Positions 25,643 to 34,605 of a stretch of 60,293 bases of DNA are shown here, in pieces. The position numbers were made by a program, and so were the translations under genes. How positions within the stretch are numbered: the stretch's first letter is position 1; each line of letters opens with the position of its first letter. The stretch is taken from the NCBI RefSeq assembly GCF_000455225.1, contig NZ_HF954537.1:1299588-1359880 (forward strand), read 5' to 3'. Source of the stretch: Megasphaera massiliensis (lineage in GTDB: Bacteria; Bacillota; Negativicutes; Veillonellales; Megasphaeraceae). The notes under the pieces are model-generated. The model did no database searches. It saw only the letters and a program-made list of their open reading frames with translations, and had not been told where the DNA came from.

Positions 25643-26086
25643 TTACGACAAAGTGAACTGGAATGTCGTCGTCATCGTGTCATCCGCCGCCTTGTTGATA
25701 ACGTCAAATACGACACGATCCAAGAAGGTGCCACCGCTGGCAGCATTGCAAATACCGGCTTCGGTAATAGCGCCCGTAGCTTCTCCGGCTGCGAAGGTCG
25801 TCGTGAGTGTGAATACTTTCGTACCCTGGCTATGGGAATAGCTGGCTGCTTTTCGCTTAATTTCGGTCGTGAGTCCTGACTGTGAAGAAGATACCGCTGT
25901 TGTGCCGGTGCCGACTGCCGTATATCCCATGAGGGCCGGTCGTGTAGGATTTGCAATAGCAGCGCAGATAAAATCAAAGCCGTCGTTCAAAATAAGATTA
26001 TCTTTTCGGCGTGTTTCAACGTCGCCGTTCGCGTGCCGAATAACTAATTCCAGCGCACCTTTAATTTTCATATCGTCTTTGTTCAT
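25643..26086 (-). CDS. small tail structural protein
   Basis: 147 residues, beta-rich with a charged N-terminus (GALELVIRHANGDVETRR) and a Thr/Ala-rich end (TMTTTFQFTLS). GYTAVGTGTTAVSSSQSGL and AITEAGICNAASGGTFLDRVVF are typical of small phage tail or fibre proteins that form a compact beta sandwich. It lies between two large tail genes with 5-6 bp gaps. The role is inferred from position. Confidence 0.55.
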   Translation of the reverse strand: MNKDDMKIKGALELVIRHANGDVETRRKDNLILNDGFDFICAAIANPTRPALMGYTAVGTGTTAVSSSQSGLTTEIKRKAASYSHSQGTKVFTLTTTFAAGEATGAITEAGICNAASGGTFLDRVVFDVINKAADDTMTTTFQFTLS

Positions 26087-26091
26087 TATGT

Positions 26092-27948
26092 CTACTCCTT
26101 TGGATTCAAAAATAAACGGTCAAATGAGTTGCTACATGGCGGGATAAATGCTTTCGCGTACTTACTCGTATCCATGTTGAACTCACGGATAAAAAATAAC
26201 CGTGTCGTATCCGTCTGGGATACACCAAAATACAGCCAATCATGATTTAGTTTAGGAACGGATACCGTGAGTGTCTTTTTGCTTACACTGTCTTTTAAAT
26301 AAAATTGGTTTGATCGAGCGTCATAGCCAATGTATAAGGTAATATCCCTAAATATACCGTCAGCCCATAAATGTTGAGCTTCATAAGAATTGACTGTAAA
26401 AGACATTTCTCCGACTGAAATATAGTCACTCTTATTAGGTTTAGAGCCGCGCAGCTCAAGAATGATGCAATCGTTCAGCAGCGAATTGTTTTTAAACCAA
26501 AAGCCCATAGAAAAGCTGGCGTTAATATCGCATGAATAGGCTAGTGACGTTGTATCGGTAATAAGTACACCATCGCCCCATTTAACCGGAGAAAATTGCG
26601 TATTACGTTCTTCTATGATAGTGCCATTAGTCGGCTTTGTTGTTCCGTCGATAATAGCGTTAAAAACGTCATCGTTTTTGCCTGTATAACGTGCTATCTG
26701 CTTTTGCAGCTCAACTCCGTCCAGGTCACCTAAAATTCCACATACAAGGACGTGTTCGGCCTCGTAAGAATTGACAGCGAAGGTCATGTCACGGACTCGT
26801 AACGTCTGTTCTGTAACGGCATTAAGTTTGCAGTCAATCCAGTTACGGGCCTTGATTTTCTGCGGTAAATTGATTTGCATGAGATATTCGCCGTTAAATG
26901 ACGTTTTTTCGAGTCTCAAGCCTTGCATTTGAGCGTTGTAATACATGTTAGTCTTGATACCGCTATAACCGACGTCCAATTGGTTATAATCAATGATGAC
27001 GTTCTTATTGATTTCTTTGTCGGCGGTCATGAGATACCATGTAGCATCCTGTGAATAGTTTCCATGGTCATCAACCGCCTTAATCATGTAATAGTAGTCG
27101 CCTTGATTAGGTCGGATATACCGATACTTGTTGACCTTGCTCCGGAAAATCTCCGTACCTTGTTCCCAGTCCCGTGTTTGACCTACTTTTACGATATACT
27201 TGATATTGTATATGCTTAGCGCATCCCAATAAAAATATAGGTTTGCGCCATTTTTTTCGGCCCAAAACCCGGTTACGTTCGGAACGTAGCAGGAAAGATA
27301 TGTACGCTCACCTTCCCCGAATTGGTCGTAGTAAGCGATGTATATATCTTTGATATTGGGATATGGATACAGATATACATTGTCGACCGTTTGATATTTA
27401 ACGCCGTAGATATATAGATTGGCACCGATACAGTTTGAGGGAATTTCAAGGAAGGTAATGAGCGTGCCTTCATTGTTTTTAGTGAATGATACGTCAGCCG
27501 GCGCGTTAGGTCGTACCTTGTTATACGACAAAGTACGTCCATTAGATACCTTGCCCTCTTTACTGACAGCGAACAGATATATCTTGCCACTAGCCGTAGG
27601 AGGAATAACCAAACTAGACGTTGCCGTCGTGCGCTCTAGTAAGCCGTTAGCATTACCTACATTGGCGTTTGTGCGCAGTTCATAGTACGCCAGATCGTCA
27701 TTTTCTATGGAATCCCAATTCATGACGCCGCCTAGTCGGTCAAACGTCAAAGTGAAGTTGCGTGGCATTTGAAAATCGCCTTTGTTCGAGGCGTCCACAT
27801 CGTCAGCCGTAAAGCCATTAGCTACATTGACCTGTTCATTGACTGATTTTAGGTACTTTCTAAGCAATGATATGAGTTGCCTACCGTCGCCTTGTATCGC
27901 GGTCGGAAGGTCCGGCATAGACAATACTTGTTTCTTATAATCCGCCAT
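26092..27948 (-). CDS. tail protein with Fn3-like and lectin-like beta domains
   Basis: 618 residues. Residues about 80-310 look like successive fibronectin III-like units (PNAPADVSFTKNNEGTLITF, PNVTGFWAEKNGANLYFYWD). The C-terminal 250 residues resemble a concanavalin/LamG-type fold (SFSMGFWFKNN, DWLYFGVSQTD). A short motif occurs twice: FAVNSYEAEHVLVCGIL near 395 and FTVNSYEAQHLWADGIF near 520. This suggests duplicated beta strands. It is probably a host-contact or tail-tip protein. Confidence 0.6.
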   Translation of the reverse strand: MADYKKQVLSMPDLPTAIQGDGRQLISLLRKYLKSVNEQVNVANGFTADDVDASNKGDFQMPRNFTLTFDRLGGVMNWDSIENDDLAYYELRTNANVGNANGLLERTTATSSLVIPPTASGKIYLFAVSKEGKVSNGRTLSYNKVRPNAPADVSFTKNNEGTLITFLEIPSNCIGANLYIYGVKYQTVDNVYLYPYPNIKDIYIAYYDQFGEGERTYLSCYVPNVTGFWAEKNGANLYFYWDALSIYNIKYIVKVGQTRDWEQGTEIFRSKVNKYRYIRPNQGDYYYMIKAVDDHGNYSQDATWYLMTADKEINKNVIIDYNQLDVGYSGIKTNMYYNAQMQGLRLEKTSFNGEYLMQINLPQKIKARNWIDCKLNAVTEQTLRVRDMTFAVNSYEAEHVLVCGILGDLDGVELQKQIARYTGKNDDVFNAIIDGTTKPTNGTIIEERNTQFSPVKWGDGVLITDTTSLAYSCDINASFSMGFWFKNNSLLNDCIILELRGSKPNKSDYISVGEMSFTVNSYEAQHLWADGIFRDITLYIGYDARSNQFYLKDSVSKKTLTVSVPKLNHDWLYFGVSQTDTTRLFFIREFNMDTSKYAKAFIPPCSNSFDRLFLNPKE

Positions 27949-27952
27949 AATA

Positions 27953-28420
27953 TCAACTCATTCCCGCGCTTATTGCCTGTTGTAAGGCATTAACAATATT
28001 CGTGTCCTGCGTGATATCGTACTCATTTTCATTGAGTGCGATAAGCACGGCAGACTTAACAATAACATCGTTTATTGCATCATGCGTAAACGGCAGCGCT
28101 TTCGATGCATCGTCAATCAAATTAGGTGTCGCAAAATACCTAAAGCGTACATCCTTTACGGACGGATCAGTTATTTTTACGGCTCCGCTTGTCATAGATA
28201 AGGGATACGTACCACATGCATTCATATAGTTTCGGGGAATAGAATCGCCGTCACGCACGGTTGTTTCCTGCACGAGTACAGGCCATTTTGCAGCTATGAG
28301 AAGGCTTGATACCTGCTGTATTGCCGTGTTGATGAATTGTATGCACCTTTCGCGGCTATACTCATCACTGATATCATGCGTTTCCTGCTGGATTCTCGTT
28401 ACTGCGGTATCTACGTTCAT
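27953..28420 (-). CDS. head-tail adaptor-like protein
   Basis: 155 residues, mainly helical, with QFINTAIQQVSSLLIAAKWPVLVQE in the N-terminal half and a beta region with PRNYMNACGTYPLSM. It lies between a larger adaptor-type gene and the tail proteins with short gaps, where short-tailed phages encode head completion or adaptor subunits. No specific family is recognised. Confidence 0.5.
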   Translation of the reverse strand: MNVDTAVTRIQQETHDISDEYSRERCIQFINTAIQQVSSLLIAAKWPVLVQETTVRDGDSIPRNYMNACGTYPLSMTSGAVKITDPSVKDVRFRYFATPNLIDDASKALPFTHDAINDVIVKSAVLIALNENEYDITQDTNIVNALQQAISAGMS

Positions 28421-28432
28421 GCCCTCACCCCC

Positions 28433-29086
28433 TTAACATATGAACGGCATACGTTTTTCAACGTTGGCGTATTTTCGCATTGGTACGACATGGGAAAGAA
28501 TGTCTTCTACGGCCTGTTGCATCGTATCTCCGTCCGGCTGCTGTGTCAGCACCATAACAACTAGCTTGCACATCGCATCAAGAAAGACGCGCGGTAATTC
28601 GATTTTGCTGTCCTCTAGGCTATCAACACTAAGAAAAGCTGCATTATATAACATGTCTACGTCTTTTACGCCCGTATACAGCTTATTTTGCAGTATCTTG
28701 TATTCGTCCCACCGCGGAGGCCGGATAGCGTCGCACGTATGCAGATCATGGCCGTGACCATCAACGATCCTTACCAACGTTAAGAAATCATCTGGCAAGT
28801 CTACTCCGGTATAGCGCATGTCGATGTGCGCTTTAGGCTCTATAGCTATCGTTTCGTCGTCCGGGTCCGGCTTGATGCTGTCGTTATATTCGTCGATAAC
28901 CTTATTCATTGCGTCCTGGCGATAGTGCTGTATCTTCTCTAAAAAATCGCTATTGATATAGTATTGATTGATATACCGTAATACCTCATTAATGGCCTGC
29001 AACACGTCATAATCACTGTATTTTACTTCGTTGTTATCGCCTGCCTTATACCTTACGAGTCGCTTGAGTTCGGCTGCTGTAATCAT
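28433..29086 (-). CDS. adaptor / tail tubular-like protein
   Basis: 217 residues from the ATG at 29086, chosen because it overlaps the upstream stop codon as ATGA. The N-terminal helices (ITAAELKRLVRYKAGD, YDVLQAINEVLRYINQYY) and the central DLPDDFLTLVRIVDG with PRWDEYKIL are like phage adaptor proteins that join portal to tail in T7- and P22-type phages. An earlier in-frame start would add nine residues. Confidence 0.6.
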   Translation of the reverse strand: MITAAELKRLVRYKAGDNNEVKYSDYDVLQAINEVLRYINQYYINSDFLEKIQHYRQDAMNKVIDEYNDSIKPDPDDETIAIEPKAHIDMRYTGVDLPDDFLTLVRIVDGHGHDLHTCDAIRPPRWDEYKILQNKLYTGVKDVDMLYNAAFLSVDSLEDSKIELPRVFLDAMCKLVVMVLTQQPDGDTMQQAVEDILSHVVPMRKYANVEKRMPFIC

Positions 29087-29418
29087 AACAGCACCGCCCC
29101 GGTTCCCCGCCATACGGTACGCTTATGATTGACTTTAAATGCGCTGTGTACCTCAAAAAACTTCTTCATGCATTTCATGTAAGTACGCATATCGCCTTCT
29201 TTTTGTGCGCGTTTGGCGGTTATTAACCATGGATCAAACATCCAAAATTCAGGCGGTATATATCCCATTAGCTGCATTCGTTCGTTTTTGTCACCAAACC
29301 ACCCGCCGTTATCTGCTTCATTGGCCTTCCGTGTCGCGTCGATTTCGTTAGATACGTTAACAGTGTTTCGCAACACGATCTTACCGTCGTCTTTATACAG
29401 TCGTTGGTTTGTTATCAT
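29083..29418 (-). CDS. unknown structural-region protein
   Basis: 111 residues. A basic N-terminus, a Trp-rich centre (GGWFGDKNERMQLMGYIPPEFWMFDPWL) and a basic helical end. No domain is recognised. It follows the capsid gene and its terminator and overlaps the adaptor gene by 4 nt, so it is probably a head or connector accessory protein. Confidence 0.55.
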   Translation of the reverse strand: MITNQRLYKDDGKIVLRNTVNVSNEIDATRKANEADNGGWFGDKNERMQLMGYIPPEFWMFDPWLITAKRAQKEGDMRTYMKCMKKFFEVHSAFKVNHKRTVWRGTGAVLL

Positions 29419-29431
29419 CCAATCACCACCT

Positions 29432-29468
29432 TATAAAAAAGGGGATACTACGAGTACCCCCTTATAAG
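29432..29468 (-). terminator. terminator after the capsid gene
   Basis: A 9-bp stem with a 3-nt loop (29441-29461), followed on the minus strand by TTTTTTAT. It sits right after the major capsid stop and would limit read-through from the abundant capsid transcript into the tail genes. Confidence 0.75.
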
Positions 29469-29479
29469 ATTACTTAAAA

Positions 29480-30682
29480 CTATCGCTGAATATCGACGAT
29501 TGCACATGATGCTTTCGGCTGTGTTCCCTGTAAGCCGACGCGCGTTTCAATGACGAATTTTTCATATGTGCCGTCCTTACCAAGATTATTGACTTCGTGC
29601 GGACGAGACAGGTAACGCATGTCCCAGAACTGCATATCGAGGATATCGATACGTTCGTCCGGATACAGGCGGTGAATATTGGCATTGACTACACCGAACG
29701 CGCCCTGGTACGTAGTTGCGACCATAGCCGCTTTTTTCTCACCGGACTTACGGTAGGTCGTAGTCTGTGCCAATACAAGGTCTGAGAAGTGACGGAACTT
29801 AGAAGACGACATATACGCTTCAGACGGGTTACCTCCACGCTTAAAGGCCATTTCCATCGCATCATTGATGTCATCCAGAGTAAAATCTGCATTGCCTCCA
29901 CAAGAGATAATGTTGTTAGCAACTATCTGCACCGACGTGCCTGCTGCGGTAGGCTTAACCTGTTTATCGGTAATATTTTCGACAGCGCCTTTCTGCGTGT
30001 CAAACAACGTCAGTTTTTTACGGTCTGTACCGTCTACGCGGACATAGTAATACATACCTTTCTTGAGGCCCGTAGGCATGGTTTTGGCAACAAAATAGAC
30101 GATATCACCAGTATCAAGGTTCGGATTCTTATCGCAAGTAATAGTACCGTCTGTAGAGCTTACGGTTACGTCGATAGTATTCATTGACATAAAAAACGGT
30201 ACACCACCGGAAAGGGGCGCAACGTCTTTTGCCCCATCCACCTTCTTTTCACCGTTGACGAGCATGTATTCAATGTCCTGGGCCTGATATTTGTAGGCGT
30301 CGAATTTAGCGTCGTCAAGATCAGTGCCGTGTTCATTGTTATATGCTTTGGTTACTTCGTTCTGTATGTCCGATACAAGGCCGCTGTTCTGGAAGTTCTG
30401 AACATTATTGCTCATACCTTCAATGGAACCGACCGGTTCAAATTCATACTTTTCGTATTCAAGGTGTGCGTTCGTCTGAGGCGGGCGCAGGCCTTTAGTC
30501 ATCCAAGAAAAAGACGTTTCTGTTGCCGGTTTGGTGTTACCAAACTTGCTGTAAAATAACGTAGATTCAGGGCTGATATTGGTCAAAATCGGACTGAGGT
30601 CTTCAGCATGGCCAATCGCATCATAAGTAAAGGACTGGTTTACCGATTTATTAAGGTCACGAATTACATCTGGCATTTGCAT
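29480..30682 (-). CDS. major capsid protein, SU10-like
   Basis: 400 residues. DLSPILTNISPESTLFYSKFG at about 28-48, TSFSWMTKGLRPPQTNA at about 56-72 and the C-terminal QFWDMRYLSRPHEVNNLGKDG match the SU10/DUF5309 type of HK97-fold capsid protein. A beta-rich insert at about 170-255 (TIDVTVSSTDGTITCDKN... LTLFDTQKGAVENI) is probably a surface domain. It follows the scaffold gene by 9 bp, with an AGGAG ribosome site. Confidence 0.85.
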   Translation of the reverse strand: MQMPDVIRDLNKSVNQSFTYDAIGHAEDLSPILTNISPESTLFYSKFGNTKPATETSFSWMTKGLRPPQTNAHLEYEKYEFEPVGSIEGMSNNVQNFQNSGLVSDIQNEVTKAYNNEHGTDLDDAKFDAYKYQAQDIEYMLVNGEKKVDGAKDVAPLSGGVPFFMSMNTIDVTVSSTDGTITCDKNPNLDTGDIVYFVAKTMPTGLKKGMYYYVRVDGTDRKKLTLFDTQKGAVENITDKQVKPTAAGTSVQIVANNIISCGGNADFTLDDINDAMEMAFKRGGNPSEAYMSSSKFRHFSDLVLAQTTTYRKSGEKKAAMVATTYQGAFGVVNANIHRLYPDERIDILDMQFWDMRYLSRPHEVNNLGKDGTYEKFVIETRVGLQGTQPKASCAIVDIQR

Positions 30683-30691
30683 CTCTCCTTT

Positions 30692-31858
30692 TTATTTGCC
30701 GCTGTGCCAGTACTGTGCCATAGCTGCGCGGCGTTCACGTTCTGTCATATTTCTAAGCTGTGTAAAATCAAACGGTTTTGGCTGAGACTTCGCTCCGTTT
30801 CCGGGCTGTTCAACCTTCGGCACCGGTACTTTCTTCGGTGTCTTCGTTAAGTCGTTCTTTTTGGCGTAGTACGCGGTGCGACACTGGTTATAATAACCTT
30901 CCAGCACCTTGCACTGCGCCTGGTTAATATTGCCGGCGTTAAGCGCATTGATAGCGTCCGACACTGCCGCGGCGTCCTTATACGGCATGGACTGGTAATA
31001 TGTACCCATCATCTGATTAATCTCGTCAAAATTAGGCTCTTCCGCCTGAATTTTGCGAGTGTAATCTACAATGCTGGCATATATTGCCTTCTGTTCGTTC
31101 TGCGCCGCCTGCGTCTGCATCTGCTGTTGCTGAATAGCGTTGATTAACTGACCTTTAAAATAATCTTTCGCGGTGTGATACTGTGCGACCTTATTTTTCA
31201 GGTCTTCATCGTCCGAATATTCAGCGGTGTCGATGTCATCCTGCGTCAATCCATAGGCCTGCATTGCTTGATTAGTTGCGGCCTGGTCGATTTGCGCGAA
31301 CATCTGCTTCTGCTGCTCCAACTGCTGTTGTTGCTGCTGCGCGGCAAACGCCTGCTGTTGCTGCTGTAACTGCTGTTGGCGTTGCATCTGCTCCTGTCGA
31401 TATTGTGCATACTGTACTTGGTACTGAGCCGGAATACGCGATTCATCGACATGATTGTTTTGAATTGCGCTATTAAGCTCATCCAACGTGTACGGTTCGG
31501 TATGCAGTAAAGGCTGTGCCTGTGGTTCCTGCTGGCTGGTCTGCTGCTCCGGAGTAGTGCTTTCTTCCTGTTTCTGTTCCGCTTCCGGTTGCTGCTGTTC
31601 GGCATCGTCGTTGCCGCTTTCTTCTTCCGGTGTTTCACTGGCCTGCGGCGTATTGCTTACGATACGTTTTCGGCCTGTCTGCGGATCAGTTACAAGGTAT
31701 ACAGCTCCGGTGTCATTAGACTGAGGTTGCTCGTGCGTTTCTGCCGCCGGTGTATCTGTTGTTGACTCCTGGGCGGGGACCGCGACGGTTTCATTGGTTG
31801 CTGCACTGGCTTCTTCTCCTTCGGCAAACAACTGAAGATTAAATTCAAAATTGGTCAC
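30692..31858 (-). CDS. scaffolding protein
   Basis: 388 residues beginning MTNFEFNLQLFAEGEEA, the usual N-terminus of tailed-phage scaffold proteins. The middle (about 60-240) is very rich in Gln and Glu with runs of Gln, giving a CAG/CTG-like DNA composition at about 31080-31640. The end is basic (NMTERERRAAMAQYWHSG), as in scaffold C-termini that bind capsid. It directly precedes the capsid gene. Confidence 0.8.
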   Translation of the reverse strand: MTNFEFNLQLFAEGEEASAATNETVAVPAQESTTDTPAAETHEQPQSNDTGAVYLVTDPQTGRKRIVSNTPQASETPEEESGNDDAEQQQPEAEQKQEESTTPEQQTSQQEPQAQPLLHTEPYTLDELNSAIQNNHVDESRIPAQYQVQYAQYRQEQMQRQQQLQQQQQAFAAQQQQQQLEQQKQMFAQIDQAATNQAMQAYGLTQDDIDTAEYSDDEDLKNKVAQYHTAKDYFKGQLINAIQQQQMQTQAAQNEQKAIYASIVDYTRKIQAEEPNFDEINQMMGTYYQSMPYKDAAAVSDAINALNAGNINQAQCKVLEGYYNQCRTAYYAKKNDLTKTPKKVPVPKVEQPGNGAKSQPKPFDFTQLRNMTERERRAAMAQYWHSGK

Positions 31859-31863
31859 GTCGT

Positions 31864-32136
31864 CTATTCTCCTTTCCGTCGTGCGCCTTTAGCTTGCACG
31901 ATAATGCCATTCATATATTGGTAAAATCTAATCGCCGCTTGATATGAGGCTTGTATATCTTGCGGTGTCTTACTGGCTGCTAATTCTTCTAGTGCCTTTT
32001 GTTTCTCGACTTCCATCCAGTCATTTAGAAATTCTTGTAGGTCTTCTGCTCTTCTGCCGTCCGTAAGCACTCGTGCGAGGTATCTGTCTCTATTACCCGT
32101 TACGCGTGCTTGCGTCAGCTCGTCATGTCTGGCCAT
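31864..32136 (-). CDS. small conserved head-region protein
   Basis: 90 residues, charged and helical. It overlaps the portal gene by 14 nt and precedes the scaffold by 5 nt. No domain is recognised; it may be a head assembly or portal-associated protein. Confidence 0.6.
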   Translation of the reverse strand: MARHDELTQARVTGNRDRYLARVLTDGRRAEDLQEFLNDWMEVEKQKALEELAASKTPQDIQASYQAAIRFYQYMNGIIVQAKGARRKGE

Positions 32137-34363
32137 TGTTCATCCCTTGCTGTAACTGCTGCAATTGCTCCGGTATCGGCCCTTGTGGCTGATTAGGAAC
32201 CTGTAATGAGTCGTCATGAGCGACCTTATTAATCAAGTCGTCAATCGTTGCATTACCGGCTGTCCGACTGTTAATAATCCCGACTTGCGTATTAAGCGGC
32301 AAATCGTTCATGTTGGCTCGTACCGACGGGATACTTGCGACGGCAACCTTGCCTTCGTAGTCCGCCTGTTTGATGATGAGTTGTTTTTGCAGGTCTGCCT
32401 GTTCTTTGGCCGCTTCCTGCGCCTGCTGCTGTTGTGCCGCCTGTTGCTGTATCTGCTGTGCTTCCGGGCTGTCAGGATCAAGCAAGATACCTTGCGTGTT
32501 CTTGAGTCCCATTTCCTCCAGTAATGCGGTGCCGGCTGCATAATAGCTTTTTGGCGTTGCAACTCCGGCCTGGCTAAGCGTCGGATATACATTAGATAAC
32601 AACATCATGTAAGACTGGATACGCGCCTCTTTGGTTCCTGCTCCATTGCCGACGTTGATTACAAGGTCGTAGTCGATATCAAGGTCATTGCTTGATATCG
32701 AGACTTCTGAATCCTTAAATCGGAACGTCTGTACATCCTCGCCGTACTTACGATTAAGCAATATCAAGAACCGGATCATGGGAACAATCCAGTTTTCGGC
32801 AAATAATCGTGCGATAAGTCGTATACGCTTATCTGCCTGGCCTAATATTGCAGTAATCCCGGTCGCGGTGCTGTTAAGGCTGTTGGAGTCAAGGCCTTGA
32901 TTGTACTTGGTGCTGCCTGTACGGTTTTGCAACTCGCTTTCTGCGTAGTTGACTAGATCCATAGACAGCGGAGACAGATTAGCCGGAGGCGGATTGGCAA
33001 TCGCTGCGCTTGGGTCGCCGTTAATAGGCACGTATTCATCGCCATTCATGAGCGCATCAATATCAGTAACCTTGGAATAATCGATAAATTTCTGCTGGTC
33101 GTTATTTTTGGCGACATTGATGATGATTTGACGGATAAGAGCGGTCTTGAGGTCTTGCAGCCCCTCTACTTGCTCTGCTAATGCATGGTCTGCGAATATT
33201 TTGCGACTTTCCCGAACGCTTCCCAGGGCAAAAAACGGAGCCAGGTCAAACTCATTGACTTGGATAGACAGCGGTACATTACCGACACAATGCACGATAA
33301 GATGCTCGTATACGCCGTCGTTGTTGTAGTCGACGTCTACATAGCACTCGTACAACTCAACGTCCTTGGACGCCTTGTCATGATCAGTTGGCTTCATACC
33401 ACCTTGATTACGTGCCGGATTGACGTACTCATCGGCATTGGTGTACCTTGTATCGCCTGCGTCATCCAGTGCCTTATCGACGTTTTGATAGGTCCCGTCT
33501 AACTCTTTGCGCTTGAGGTAGTCTCCCTTCACAATTTTCCGATGAGCGACAAATTTGCAGCTTTGAAGGTTACTGCCCTCCGGCGTGAATCTAAGCTCCG
33601 TCGGCGGTACATACTCAACTACCGGATGATTAGACGTCACCTTAACATGGTCGAATTGCACCTCGTACAGATCAGGCGCGTCTTTCAAGGGCTTTATGCT
33701 CTTGATTTCAATTTCACCGGATAATGACGCCTGCGTAAGCATCATAGCCTGTTGCATATCGTTTACGTCGTACATCAGCTTGTATCGTGTACGGTTCTCT
33801 TCCCGCTTCCACCATATCTTGGTAACTCCTAAATTGGTCGATAACGCTTCATCCACTACGTCAGATACCATGGAGGTGTAGTTATTCTTACGCATGAGCT
33901 GGTACTCAATGAGCTGCTGTATCTTGGTCGCTGTGTCGTCGTTCTGTATCGTGCTACCCGCGATAGTTACCGGAGACTCGTTTCCCGTAAATACCTCTAC
34001 AAGCGACGGTTTCATCCACTCGATGACGTTGGCCAAGTCCATGCTCACGAATTTACTCTTACGTGACAGGTTAGGCAGTTTTTCCTTGTAGAGTTTCTGT
34101 TCCCCGTATCGGAGACGCTGCCGGTGTATCAATTTAGGCTCTACAGTACCCTCATAATACTTATTGGCTACGTCTATGCCGTCACATACACTTGCCATAA
34201 TCTTCTCGATTTCCGCATCCTTGAGTGTGTCCAATGATACGGGACGTTCTTCTGGCTCCGCTTGCTGTAAGAGCCAGTCAGTTACACTAATCTGCGGTGC
34301 ATCCCGCCCAAATAAGGATGACTGCTCCTGTGCATTAGACAGGCCGCTGTTAATATCGTCCAT
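32123..34363 (-). CDS. portal protein
   Basis: 746 residues from the ATG at 34363, preceded by GAGGTGATGTA; an upstream in-frame start exists but has no ribosome site. FVSMDLANVIEWMKPSLVEVFTGN at about 90-113 and YVPPTELRFTPEGSNL near 260, followed by long C-terminal helices and a Gln/Ala-rich barrel-like tail (about 640-680), match the large P22-like portal family. The portal is the dodecameric channel at the head vertex through which DNA enters and leaves. Confidence 0.85.
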   Translation of the reverse strand: MDDINSGLSNAQEQSSLFGRDAPQISVTDWLLQQAEPEERPVSLDTLKDAEIEKIMASVCDGIDVANKYYEGTVEPKLIHRQRLRYGEQKLYKEKLPNLSRKSKFVSMDLANVIEWMKPSLVEVFTGNESPVTIAGSTIQNDDTATKIQQLIEYQLMRKNNYTSMVSDVVDEALSTNLGVTKIWWKREENRTRYKLMYDVNDMQQAMMLTQASLSGEIEIKSIKPLKDAPDLYEVQFDHVKVTSNHPVVEYVPPTELRFTPEGSNLQSCKFVAHRKIVKGDYLKRKELDGTYQNVDKALDDAGDTRYTNADEYVNPARNQGGMKPTDHDKASKDVELYECYVDVDYNNDGVYEHLIVHCVGNVPLSIQVNEFDLAPFFALGSVRESRKIFADHALAEQVEGLQDLKTALIRQIIINVAKNNDQQKFIDYSKVTDIDALMNGDEYVPINGDPSAAIANPPPANLSPLSMDLVNYAESELQNRTGSTKYNQGLDSNSLNSTATGITAILGQADKRIRLIARLFAENWIVPMIRFLILLNRKYGEDVQTFRFKDSEVSISSNDLDIDYDLVINVGNGAGTKEARIQSYMMLLSNVYPTLSQAGVATPKSYYAAGTALLEEMGLKNTQGILLDPDSPEAQQIQQQAAQQQQAQEAAKEQADLQKQLIIKQADYEGKVAVASIPSVRANMNDLPLNTQVGIINSRTAGNATIDDLINKVAHDDSLQVPNQPQGPIPEQLQQLQQGMNNGQT

Positions 34364-34396
34364 TACATCACCTCGTAACTGTGCAAATAACAATAA

Positions 34397-34471
34397 TGGT
34401 GCCAGAACGCGGACTCGAACCGCGATAGTGCCGCTTATGAGGCGGAGTCTCTACCATTGAGATATTCCGGC
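34397..34471 (-). tRNA. tRNA with anticodon CAT (Met or Ile2)
   Basis: Read on the minus strand: acceptor GCCGGAA pairs with TTCTGGC, then A and an encoded CCA. D stem TCTC/GAGA, anticodon stem CCGC/GCGG with loop CTCATAA (anticodon CAT), T arm CGCGG-TTCGAGT-CCGCG. It lies between TerL and portal, inside the late transcript. Whether it is elongator Met or lysidine-modified Ile cannot be decided here; the initiator features are absent. Confidence 0.9.
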
Positions 34472-34478
34472 ATGACAA

Positions 34479-34601
34479 GTGGACGCCTGGGGACCGTCTG
34501 GGAAACGGTCGCTAACCCCCAAAACGTCCACCGCCAGAAAGGAGGTGTAACTATGAATACGCGGGGTCGCAAAGGGGCGCCGTTGCTGCGTTGCCCCGCG
34601 T
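34479..34601. ncRNA. candidate structured RNA next to the tRNA
   Basis: Nested stems: GTGGACG (34479-34485) with CGTCCAC (34525-34531), TGGGG (34488-34492) with CCCCA (34517-34521), and GACCGT (34492-34497) with ACGGTC (34505-34510). A second hairpin has arms ACGCGGGG (34559-34566) and CCCCGCGT (34594-34601). Between them, the minus strand reads CACCTCCTTTCT (34536-34547), equal to the 3' end of Firmicutes 16S rRNA. It could be a processed leader of the late transcript or a plus-strand element; strand and function are open. Confidence 0.5.
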
Positions 34602-34603
34602 GA
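34536..34603 (+). CDS. possible 16-codon ORF with perfect Shine-Dalgarno
   Basis: AGAAAGGAGGTG lies 5 nt before an ATG at 34553; the frame reads MNTRGRKGAPLLRCPA and stops at 34601-34603. The coding part coincides with an 8-bp-stem hairpin. It lies antisense to the late operon with no plus-strand gene downstream. The ribosome site is unusually strong for chance, but the same bases on the minus strand form an anti-SD-like sequence, so coding is uncertain. Confidence 0.35.
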
Positions 34604-34605
34604 AA

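Noticed and set aside
31080-31640. CAG/CTG-like repeats as a regulatory or unstable repeat tract.
   Set aside because: They simply encode the Gln-rich middle of the scaffold protein and are interrupted by other codons.
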